Positions 10,321 through 21,800 of a DNA stretch of 26,939 nt are shown here, piece by piece. Location: NCBI GenBank assembly GCA_019648995.1, contig BLXT01006878.1, forward strand, positions 1,881,723-1,908,661, read 5' to 3'. Position numbers and translations under genes: made by a program. The first letter of the stretch is position 1, and each line of letters starts with the position of its first letter. The notes beneath the pieces were generated by a model. That model made no database searches, had not been told where the DNA came from, and was given only the letters and a program-made list of their open reading frames with translations. The stretch is from Plakobranchus ocellatus (Eukaryota > Mollusca > Gastropoda > Plakobranchidae).

Positions 10321-12151
10321 ACACACACACTTGCAACACTGAGTAATTTTACCTGTGAAAATTGGGATGAAAGTTGAGCTCGTCTGAGCCACATAGTTCT
10401 TCTTGAAAAGTAATGTTCTACTTTCTAGCAAAGCATATAGGAAGGGAGGACAAACTAGAGATCTAGAGCAGTACAAATAGTTTGAGGCAGCATGACATGC
10501 TCATTTTAGATTTAAAAAAACCCAAACGTTCCAGGCCTTTGAAAGCATTTAAAAGACTGAGATTAAGTTATAGTAATTTTTTAAAAATGGATTTAGTTCC
10601 TTTGTGTTTAAATTGATGTAATATGATTTATGACCCTAGATCAGCTTTTATAAATTTATAAATGTTCGTTTGCTTGCCCTTCACAAACAGATTTTGATTT
10701 TTCCAAGCTATTGCCAAATCTTCTATCAATTCAACTCTCTTACATACAGGTTAGCCAAGTTTTGATTTGACCTTAAATCAACATAATCACTTAAAATAGG
10801 CGAAAGTCTTTATCATGTTGCCAATATTTTTACAAGTTTTTATTTTTCTTTAATTTTAATAGTGTGAAAAAGGGGGACGAGGTTGTAAAGAATAAGTGAA
10901 GTCAGACACAGTATTCAAGCTCAAAACAGTTGACACTGAAAAGACTTTCAAAAAAAGTTGAGCACTGATTTATTTATTGTTGGAATTAAAAGAGATATAT
11001 AAAAGTATTTATGATTGCTTATAATTAAACATAGATCTGTCCATTATTTTTGTATAAATATTTCTTTGACAATGGCATAATTCAATAATTCAGCAGCTTT
11101 CACATAAGTTGGAAATTTCAAAGACTCTACCATTAGTAAACACTCAATCACAGTCAAAAGTCCAGAAAATAAGAATCTTAATTAATTCACATAAAAGAAA
11201 TCATGAATCATTGCACATTTCATAAAATTGTGTGTGCAAAACTGCAAATGAAGGAACAATCAAAATATTTTTCTGGCTTCAAATTTCATCACATGCAATT
11301 CAATTACAAATTTGAGATAGAGATATAGACTAGATTGTTTTTTTTTTCTTTTTTAGTCATTTATTTACAAATTGAAATAAAAGCGACTATGATTAAAACA
11401 AATATGTATATATGTAGTATGTTTTGAAAAACTTGAATTAAGACACAACTATAAGATGTATATGTATTTTTAAAGAGCATAACATATTTTATATTGAAAT
11501 ACACTAGAATATCATTTAAATGATATTGTAATATTACAAGCAAGTTTGATGTTTCAACATTAAAGATTTAACATAAATTTATAACTTATAAAACATTAAA
11601 AAAAAAATGCTCTAAGTTATTTCTGCATCTTTCAAGACGTAAGAAAAAAAACAAGAAGAATAATATACCCTATGTGCACACATCAACATACATTATGTCA
11701 CTTAAATGGAAAATGTTTGAGCAAACTATCAAAGTGAACTTTCATTGAGCTTAAACCAAAGACGGATTCCTTTAATTCAAAATTTAAATTTGGTGAAAAT
11801 GCTCTAAAAATTGTCTAATATCAAGTCTTTTACTGCACTGCAGTTATTTTATAAAATTATAAAATATATCTCAAAATGTTTTTTTTTTTAAAAACCAGTC
11901 CAATGAGTCAGAGGTTACATTTTTTTTTCTTCCTTGATATACATTACATGTATTTTTGAAAAATTTTAAAGAAGCCAATATCAAGACAAACATAGGGATG
12001 AACCATTCAAATTATGCCAAACAGTGTGTCTTTCTCCTTTGATAGCATGTATTGCTGATACATGTATAAGAGGGTTTGCCAAAACGTGGGCTGTTATCAT
12101 AGTTATGTGCGAACTATTTTCTACAAGGCCTATGCGAAAAAATTTAACTCA
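10321..12151. other. AT-rich DNA, nothing recognised
   Basis: Only short lysine/phenylalanine/isoleucine-rich frames, as expected from base composition. A short AC run lies at the left edge, about 10318-10330. Confidence 0.45.
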
Positions 12152-12625
12152 TCAATACATAAATTTTGATTTAGTGAGTGTGATGCATAAGAAGCACTGC
12201 TTTATGTTTAAAAAATCCGTTTTGGATGCATCCTTGCTGTGTAAATTAACCAAATAAATTTCGAACATAACTATAATGACAAAATCGTCAAAAAAGTGGT
12301 CACCCATCAACAAATTAAGCTCATTCACAACCAAGTGAAGAGACACAGACCAATTCTTCTTACATAGATCTGCTCTTGGTTTCCAACTCTGCATGAGTAT
12401 TACTTCACTGATATTCAATTGGGCTTTTCCCTTTTGTAACTGGAGAATCTTTTTTTCAAAATACAGGAAAAAATGTGATACAATTTTGGGGTCTACCTTT
12501 TGGCAATTGCCCATAATGCAAAAGTGTAGAAATCCGAAATTTATTTGTAAAAAGTTTATTTTGGGTAAAACAGGCATGCTGACCATTATATAGGGCCACG
12601 ATGCGCATAAAATTATGCTTCTCAT
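12152..12625 (-). CDS. Unexplained 157-codon open frame
   Basis: The longest uninterrupted ATG-to-stop frame in the window. Most of it is low-complexity (FFLYFEKKILQLQKGKAQ), but the middle (MQSWKPRADLCKKNWSVSLH) has a more varied composition. I recognise no domain, signal peptide or clear membrane segment. A second frame on the same strand (12456-12650) overlaps it and also looks moderately protein-like. It could be chance, a decayed exon or a transposon piece. Confidence 0.15.
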   Translation of the reverse strand: MRSIILCASWPYIMVSMPVLPKINFLQINFGFLHFCIMGNCQKVDPKIVSHFFLYFEKKILQLQKGKAQLNISEVILMQSWKPRADLCKKNWSVSLHLVVNELNLLMGDHFFDDFVIIVMFEIYLVNLHSKDASKTDFLNIKQCFLCITLTKSKFMY

Positions 12626-13889
12626 CCATGGAAAGGCCTGCAGATTGCAAACTCAGTCCAAACTTTTAAAGCAAAATTTCTATAAAAAAAAGATTTTATG
12701 TGTTAACATTCAAACAGGCTACATTCATATATTTTATTTGGACAGCTTCCATCTAAATAATCAGTACCTTTCTTTGGTGCGATGCAAAAATATAGCTACA
12801 ACCATGATGTTAAGATAGAAAAATCTGCATCCCATAAATTCTGCATAATTTGAAAGACTAAAACATGTGTAAGCTTTCTGATTAAAAAAAAATGACCATC
12901 TTTGTACGAAAAATATGTTATACATCTTCATTCTTTTTATCATGAGATAGGTGAATCATCAAGCCTCATGATTGTCATATTTAAATAACATACCCTTTTA
13001 GCTCAAGGCTGTTGTGTGGTTAAAAATTAAAAAGTGAAATATATTATAATATCTTTGGTACATAATAACATATTATTTGTTTCTGAAAACAAAGTATCAT
13101 TTTAAATGTATGTATAAATCTCAAAGACAGTCTACCCTTTTTTTCTGAAAAAAAAAATGCAACTGTATTTAAAATAAGAATAATTGTATTTAAACATACA
13201 ATAAAAAATGAACTATAAGTTACAAATGTCATGTCCAATGCATAAATTAATCTTATTAGAAATTAATACAGACAATAAAGATAAGCAGTTAAAGTTAAGC
13301 AATTAAATAGATAAGCAGTATATCAGTATGCTGTTTGTCAAAATTAAACAGAATCTTCACAATTTAGGATTCAGGTACCGGTAGTAACACATACATTGAC
13401 AATGGTGGTATGTGAAAACTGGGACAACAAACGCACCAAACTTGAGTGTTTGACACTGGGCTTCAGTTTCTTTGGGATAAAATGTATCAAGACTACTTAA
13501 AAAAAAAAATAACAACTTCCATTTTGATAAAATGAACAAATCAGTCGGGTAACATGAAACTCCATTCTATGAGCTTTACAATGGCCAATGCTGGAGAGAA
13601 GATATATTAGTCTGGAGGCAAGCACATGAAATTAAGATAAAGGTATTCAAATTTGTAAAAAAATGTGAATGTTAAAGAAAGAAAAGAATATGCTCTGAAT
13701 ATTTTTTCTCAAAATTAATCTCGTTTACAATATCCATTTCATTAGGCTCTGGTCTCAAAATATTTGCTGTGACACCTCAAAAGTTCAAGTTTGATAATAT
13801 CAAATTTCACATAAGGCAAGATACTTGAGGTCTTCACATCCACAAATTTGGAATCTCTCCTTTTAATTTAAAGCCATTATGGTATCTAC
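12626..13889. other. AT-rich DNA, nothing recognised
   Basis: Includes a short imperfect repetition of AAGCAGTTAAA/AAGCAATTAAA around 13280-13320. No coding or element signal otherwise. Confidence 0.4.
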
Positions 13890-14323
13890 TCTAGAAAGAG
13901 GGCACTTCAGTGTTGCATAGAACCAATCCTTATGTACGGACATGAGACATGGAAACTAATCAAGCAAATCCAAAAGAGACTGGAAACAGCCAAGATGTGG
14001 TTTTGGAGACGAATGTTAAGAATATCTCGGACTGCAAAGAAATCCAACATTGAAATACTGAGAGAGGGAGAGACAAAAAGATCATTAATCAATATGATAC
14101 ACAGACAAACAAAATTTGTCTAACACATCATGAGAAGAGAAAGTTTTGAACACCTTGTCGCGACAGGAATGATGGGAAGCATGAGAAGCAGAGGAAGGCA
14201 AAGATACACGCTGTTGATGGACTCACCTCATGCACATATACAGAGTTATGGACACAAGTGACAATGATCGCCAACACGAAGAAGGCAACTAAGCCTAAGC
14301 CTAATGGTGATGGATGCCATTAA
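13890..14323 (+). mobile_element. 5'-truncated LINE (non-LTR retrotransposon) 3' end
   Basis: The plus strand encodes the last part of a LINE reverse transcriptase ORF. The blocks are CIEPILMYGHETWK, then KRLETAKMWFWRRMLRIS, ETKRSLINMI, HIMRRESFEHLVATG and SRGRQR; after one frame change TELWTQVTMIANTKKATK leads to a TAA at 14321-14323. The series YG.ETW, MW..RRMLRIS, RSL, RRE..EHL, RGRQR and W..MIANA is the C-terminal signature of RTE/CR1-like endonuclease-reverse transcriptase proteins. I cannot fix the clade. One stop (after KFV) and one shift are visible. Nothing upstream matches the polymerase core, so this is the usual truncated, inactive LINE copy. A T-rich tail (ATGATTTTTTTTT) follows the stop. 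Confidence 0.85.
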
Positions 14324-15450
14324 ATGATTTTTTTTTAATTCGCATCTCTCATATGCGCACCATTATTGCTTGCATGTCGAGAGAAAATACACCCTCGCTT
14401 TTTAGATAATGTTGAAATTTTTATATGAAATAGATAACATGGGAAAGACCTCCGCATAAGGAAAATATTCTGAATAGGGCATTTCATATCATACTCCTTA
14501 GATGACATAAAAGAACAGGATAAATAAAATATGCTGAAATCAGTCTTAGTCCAGCACAGGTTAATTGAATCCCCTTAAATTGAAGTTTTAGCCCACTTGA
14601 AATGAATTAGGACTTCAATTTAGGAGGACTTGAGTTAGTTGCTGATCAGAAATTTTTGCAAAAAGTTAGATTAATTAAAATGATCACTTACTCTGTTTCT
14701 AAAAAAAACATAACTGATGATCTGTTTCTCTCCATTGGTGTTTCAACCCCCCAACGAAAAATCTCCAAATTAACACATAAATAATCTAGACCTCTCTCTA
14801 TACGAAAAAAGAAATCAATAACTGTTAAGATAAGGTGAAAATTTATGACATTGACAATTAAAAAGGAGTTGATTAGCAGCTTACCCTGAAAAAAAAAATA
14901 AGAATAGATTTTCAGCTAGGTTTTGACATGATAAAGTGTATAAAAGAGCATTTGTATGAATCAAACAATTAAAGACACAATCATGAAACAGAATTTTTGA
15001 TTTGATAAAACAAAATTATTTATGGATATTTAAAGCTTATCTAATTTGCATCAGGCTTTTGTGTTTGCTAAATAAATTTCAAATAAATGCAGAATTTAAA
15101 AAACACATCTTTGATTATAAACTCAAAACTTGAGCTCATCAATCATAATATTGAAAATAAATTTTAAATTAAGACTTGTATACTGAATAAAGTAAGTAAG
15201 CGTGGTTCAGGAAAAAAAAAATTAAGATACAATAAAAAAGATTTAAATGCATAAGAAATATGTAGTCTTGTAAAAGGTAAAAAAAAGTTGTCAGATATTA
15301 AATGCACGACAACATATGGGGGATTAGTGGTAAGATGAATGGAGTAATAATATAAGCCCACACAGCCAAGATTATTCTAAAAATTTAAAAATATTTTCAC
15401 TGACTGAGACACAATCTTTTCTGCTTGGAATATTTTTTTATTTACCAAGA
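14324..15450. other. AT-rich DNA between the LINE and the FTCD 3' end
   Basis: No supported gene. It contains an 11-12 bp inverted repeat (TTAAATTGAAGT at 14575-14586 and its complement near 14612) that could form a hairpin. Its function is unknown. Confidence 0.4.
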
Positions 15451-15456
15451 TTTATT
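15451..15456 (-). promoter_or_regulatory. Candidate FTCD polyadenylation signal
   Basis: AATAAA on the minus strand, about 340 bases past the FTCD stop codon. A second AATAAA lies at 15437-15442. In DNA this AT-rich such hexamers are frequent, so this is only a candidate. Confidence 0.25.
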
Positions 15457-15794
15457 GAGACTTTTTATGGAAGTGATTAACACATCTACATTAAAAAAAA
15501 ATAAGCAATAAAAGGCTTTTATCCTGCCATGAAAATTACGTAAGGATACAGGCTATCACATTATGCTTACACATTTTAATTTATGAAATGAGGACTACAA
15601 AAGCAAATGATCACTTAGCCAAAAAAATCTTTCTAAAAGGGCAAACACAAAAAGAATATCTGGTTTTTTTTGTCACGTATACAATTATTTCAAATGATGA
15701 AATCCTTTGAAAAAAGGCTGTAAGTGGTATCAACATTTGAACGGCTTTCTAAAGAAATTTTTCACTTCTTTTGATTAATTTTTCAAGGCTCTCT

Positions 15795-15878
15795 TCACTT
15801 TCTCTCTGCTAAGATATTAAGAACTTCATCCCGCTCTTTTTGAGCAAGTGCAACAGCTGCATCCATGTCACTTTTTAC
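15795..15878 (-). CDS. FTCD: FTCD terminal exon with stop codon
   Basis: 84 nt including TGA at 15797-15795. It encodes [19 protein letters not shown] then LNILAERK, matching the charged helical end of vertebrate FTCD. Confidence 0.92.
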   Translation of the reverse strand, partial: VKSDMDAAVALAQKERDEVLNILAERK

Positions 15879-18800
15879 CTATAAAGAAATGAAAGGCATA
15901 TAAAGATTTTAAAATTTGTCTTTTCATCTGACAGGTCAATTAAAATAAATAACCTGCAGGTTTCTGAATAATTTAATTAAAACCAAATAATCAATAAAAA
16001 AATATTTAGTTAATTGAAAGAAAGGTATTTTTGAAGGAAAAAAAATAATTTTCGATCTGCATATTTTATCAAGATCTTGACCAACTGGCCATCGAAAAAA
16101 AACAAATTAACTTAGTTTGTTTAATCACTAGAAAGATCATTGCATTTCACAGCACAAAAAATAAAAAAAGAGAGCTATTGTTACTTCAGTTTAGACAATG
16201 GTATCCATTAACAAGTTTGTTAATAAGCTAAAGTTTTGTGAAATGTGTAGCTCCTGAGCAAAATCTTTAAAAAAAATTTTCACTATGAGTGAACTTTTTT
16301 ACAGTTCAAAACATAAATTTTTGTTTACATTAAGGGATATAGATCTGCATAATTTATTTATTATTTTTAGATCAAAGTCAATGCTCCATGATCCAAAGAA
16401 ATAGGCACATTTTTTTTCCTCTTGAGTTGATGAAACTTGACTAAAAATCAAAATAGGGCTCCAAAGATATTGTGGATTACCTTGTCTGTGAACTCTTTAT
16501 CTTCAATCTGAGCCAAATTGATCATGACATTGTAATAGGCTCCCCAAACTCCAGTCTCCAAAACTCGAGCACCAACCTGATCAAACAAAAAAAAAAAAAA
16601 ATAATAAGTTAAAAAATAATAGTTTCATCAGATCGACCATACTGTACTTTTTTGTAGACATTGTGAGTCAGGCAAACCTCAAACAGACAAAACTTGTCTC
16701 TGCTTTAAATATTACATTTTATTTATCAGAAATATCTTCATATGCCTTCAATTCATCCTTTCTTACAATCTCTAGTATCAATACTACTGCATTGTAAAAT
16801 TTATATTACTAAATATTTTGTCACCAAGGATATAAATGTAGCGGTCTGACAAAATGAGTCGAGTTGCGGGTCTGCATCACATCAACTCAAAATATTAAAG
16901 GAAAGAAGTAAAAACTCTCAATGCTTTATGTACAAAAACCTTTTGCATATCTATAGAAAGTTTTCCAAATAGAGAGGTGAGTAGTTTTCTTCCCTCTAGA
17001 CAATGATTTCCATTAAAGTCAATCATGCAAAATCGCAACTCAACTCATTTTGTCAGACTGCTACACATATTTGATGATACTTAGTGGAGAAAAAAGGTTA
17101 AAAGCAAAAGGAGAAACATTTGTTGTCCTTGCTCTCCATTCATCTGATATACAGTGAATCATATATCAACAGGCTCAGATCTAATGAGGCCCAGGGCTCA
17201 ACATGTCCTCTTTGATCTTTATAAAGAAACTTGGGTCCAATCCTCTAAATTTACCAACCCTGGGCTTGGCAAGATGAAGCAAGGCTTCTGTTTACGAGCT
17301 TCAGTTGAAAAACAAAATTACGCCAAATTAGATAGATATATATGTACAAGAATATATTTTCAGCCTGTACACTGAATATAATAAACATCACTGTCTGCCC
17401 TTTTGCGAGTAGAGTAGAGGTGGGAGAAGGGTAGGCCAGTGGTAGAGCAAGATGGAATGAAAATTAGGCCTTCCATTGTGGTTTAGGCATTCAAAGATGT
17501 GGATGAGTCCAAAATAGATGCAGTATTATGAATAGTGGCATTTAAAAAAGTACAAAGGAGAGAAGGAAGTGCAAAGAAAGGCCAAAGAGAAAAAGGGGTT
17601 TTAAGAGAAATCTAGGAGAGGGAAAGGGGCATTAAATTAGAAGGGAGGCCGATGAACATGTACCTATGTAATCTATTTATTTATGCAATGTATTTGTCTA
17701 GAAGAACATTCACATTACTTGAGCTAGATCGCATTAGATCTAGTAAGACCTTAAATACAGCTGACTTCACTTGAATTGACTTTGTGGGGAGTTGATATTT
17801 TTATTGAGTCGACCATAAACCATTGAAGTTTTATTATAAAAAAATAAACTGATGAGTTTTTGTTGACTCAGCCATCATGACCATGTAGATCCTTTCAAAG
17901 TTTATTATGGATAAATTGATCTTTCCCAGACTTGCCCTGAAGTCAAGAAATACAGCACCTGTAAAATTTAGATCTAGATCGAGCTGTTAAGCAACTCCTT
18001 GCCTAAGGTTACAGCACAATTTAGTCGATGCTAAAATGAAGCCATTTAAGTTTCAACACTGGCTTTGTAATGAGCCCTCCAACTGTAGACATAACCACCA
18101 TCACCCCTTCCCCAGGTTAGGCCTTGAACTACAACTGCCTAGCTCACCACCCTACATGAACTTGTCGAGACCCTGTGCTTGAGGCAATATTGTGTAACAA
18201 AGGACCCTGCCCAACCTGTCTTTGTAGCTTCATCTAGACTAGGGCATCATAAACAGGTGGAGTGTGGTCAATAAAGATGTGACTTAAAGTGATGTGCGGG
18301 CCAATAAGCTATGCAAAACTGCAATAGACACAAAAGCTCCAAGCTTTTTAAGAGCAGGATGAGGTGGAGAAAAGGCAAGGGGTGGTAGCAGGAGTTAGGT
18401 GCTCTGCAATGAACCAAAGGCTTGGCTATCCAAAAGTTTGTGGACTGATAATCATTTCACCTCCTCTCTCCCTTTCCCAAACAGTGCCAACACAGTCATT
18501 GTATCATCACATACTGGCTGCACTCTGGATTTTAATCTCTAACCTAGACCTAGGCCTTGAGTAATCACAAAACTTTACTACAATCTATGGGTTTAGCCAT
18601 ACTGGAGGCAGCAGTCCATGTGTCCAAAACGTTTGGAAACACTCTAACTCCCTTGGTGCAAAAACCATATCAAGCGACTGCGACTTTAATCTAGTCTGGG
18701 GCATTGGAGCTATCATTTGTGTATTACAGCCTGGCATTGCCTCAGTCGCTCTTTTGGATAAAGCCTATCAGTAAAACTTTATTCGCAAAGTTAATGCTTT

Positions 18801-21800
18801 TCTGGAATTTATTGTCTGTATAGGTAAAAAGATGCATTACAAACTAAAACAACTGCAAACAAATCTTACAGAAAATGGTGTTCTTTTTCTAAATTCAATT
18901 TTATTGAAATGAAAAGAGAATGCTGATGTGAAATTAATAGATTATTTTCACTGCAATATTTATTTACTATGAAACACATCAAAGCATTCAATTCAGAGAG
19001 AATGTAATTAGAAAGGACATAAAAATAATTTTCTTTTTCTTTTCTAACTCACCTGAAGATCAGATTTACAGTTGATATTGCCAACATTTGCCAATTCTTT
19101 CATATGGGGCCACATGCCATTTGCTATTTGGGCAACACATATTGGTACTTTTACTGCTGTAAGCATTCCTTGCTTCATGGCTTCTTCTCTCCTGCAAACA
19201 AAAGACTGATTTGAGAGATTGCTTTCTCTCTTTCTTTAAAGTTAAGATTGGCATTTTGAAAATATGCCATTGAATTTACAATTGTCAAATTAGAGGTAAA
19301 GAGTATCTAAAAAAAATTTTCTTAATTACAATTATGGCAAAATTTATTTCAAAGCCCGCATTTCAGAATCTGTATATCTTCATTTTTGTCTTTGATTTTC
19401 TGAAAACTTGGTATTCATTATTTATGGGTTGAATGTTGATTGACTGTGGCAATACACTTTTATTCTGCAAGATAGACCTTTTGTTACGGCCAGGCTTCTC
19501 AGGCTGCTTGTTGATTAACTGAGTGCTCTAGAAAGAGTATTCACTCACGAAGAAATGCCTTACAGTCAACTATGAGAAAATAAATTCTTCACATCTAACA
19601 GTTATGAAAAAATTAGGTTTTGCTAGACTCTAGTTAAAGTTAAGTAATCTGGGCCAAATTTTGCTGAGTCAATGTCCTTTATCCTATTCCAGCAGTCTTT
19701 TTCTTTGTCAGGGGTAATCTAATTTGTATTAAACACTGACTTTACAACCTTTTTCCTTTTTGTAATTTATAAAGGGATCTGGAGGTTCAAACTTTTCATA
19801 TAAACAAGTAGTGCACAAATTTTTTCCCAAATTAAAAGCCTGATTAACTCGTTCCTTTTGATTACCTTTTAATCCTTTTTTATTTTTATATATATTGCAC
19901 TCTTGCTTACAAAAAAGGAAATGAATCCCACTTTACAGAGTAATAGGCAAAGACAGTATGATCGTTCTTTGAACAGGAGATCTAGAGACACATTTTAGCT
20001 GAACAAGACTGCCAAGTTAGGACTGGATGAAACATTGTTGAGAGTATGATTGCCTTGACCTGCATCACAAGCTAAAAAAAATTTATAGATTGCTCAATCT
20101 TATACAAATATGGCAAGTTAAGTGGAGCGTTGCTGGCTCCACAAATTACAATTTGATTAATGTACAAATAAACATTATAATATATTTAAATATGTGTATA
20201 TTATTACAGTGTAATGAGCTTTATTAAGCCACTGTCGTACTGAATCCTACCTAAATTTATTGAATCCTGTTCTTTCTGATTTTTTATCTCTAATAGATGA
20301 TTATTTCTTCCCCTAGCCTGGTTGAATGTCTAAAAAATGAAAAAAAGTTCTAGACTCATGTAATTAATGTAAACCTATGAAAGCCACTTTACTTATTGTA
20401 GTTTCATTATGTTTGCTACCTGTTAAGGAAGTCATTCCATTAAGTCCTATCTGTTGTCTTGAGTTTCTATAAATGCTACTATCTATAAACTTTCCTGGGT
20501 CTGACCGATACTCATATGTTTTTTTAACTAATCTCTCCTTGCATTCACAATTACATCACTATATTTATATCTTTATTGCCTTGACAGTTATGTTAAGTTC
20601 AACAGAGAGAAACTTGCAATTGGATATTTTATATTTATGATATCTTTTTTTTGTGTGTCAAATTTTTAAAAGTGTAGTCAGTGATAACTCAATTTTTTAA
20701 CTGTGAAATTCGTTTTTCTAAAAAACTGTAACAAATAGTAACGCATTAATGCATAATTCTCAATCGTCATCATTGGAAATAATAATCTCAGTTAAAATTA
20801 ATGACCTATATAGCTCTAAAGAATCATAACTAAGTCATGAGAACCAATTTCCTGCATGACAGAGACCAGTGTTAAATTAAACTCTAGTATAGGACATAAT
20901 ACTTATTTTATCTGAGTGCTAGCCAAAAAATTGCTCTGATTGATTAATTTCTTCAAACTTATTAATTTTAATTCTCATCATAATATATTTAACTGTCTCC
21001 TATCCAACGTTATAAAGTTCTCTCAATGTATGAATTTGGAGTTCATGCATCCAGTTTTGTAAGTAATATGAGGTATGAGCCCTTTAAAGTGCATTAAAGT
21101 ATTCTTCAAGAGAAAAATATGACTACTTGTTTACACTGGCGCCAGGGACCTAGACTTCTCTCCATGTGCTATAATTAGTCTAGTGCTCAAAATTTTGCAC
21201 TTCTGATTTCATAAAATGCTACCTAACTGTAATATATGATACGTTACTGTGTGTTAATTATAAAAAAAAATTGGCTTTTCAAGTAAATTCTCAGGGCCTG
21301 TATCAGCCAAAGACGTCCAAAATTTCCAAAGACAACCAGGAAAGAAAAAAAATAGAAAAGAAATGTATATATAACCAAAAGCCATATTTCAGAATTTTAC
21401 AACGGGTATCATGGAATGGATATGTCAACTTACATCATCTGCTCTTCCTCTGTCTTTTTGGGCATTTTCATTGCAAGCTGGTGAGAAAAAAAAAAGCAAT
21501 GCAAAATGCATGGGATGACAAAAATTTCCTCATATGCCAAATATAATAACCATTCTAAGACAAAACTGATTTATCTGTCCTCTCAAAATCGAAGAGTGTG
21601 AAAAGGTAACAGCAAAGCTAGCATCACTTGTCATAAAAGGAAAAAAGTACAAATTTTCAAGATAGAGTTCTGTAAAGAGACAATATGTTAAATAAAGATT
21701 GAAACCAAGTCAACAACTAAAAAATGCTATAAATTCATAGGTGAATACCATAAATTCTCCAAATGCTGCAGCATCTGCATCAATGAAAGGCACCAGATCT

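Noticed and set aside
14575-14622. Inverted repeat with 11-12 bp arms, possible hairpin or MITE end
   Set aside because: Short arms in AT-rich DNA, with no target duplication and no terminal position. Chance is likely.
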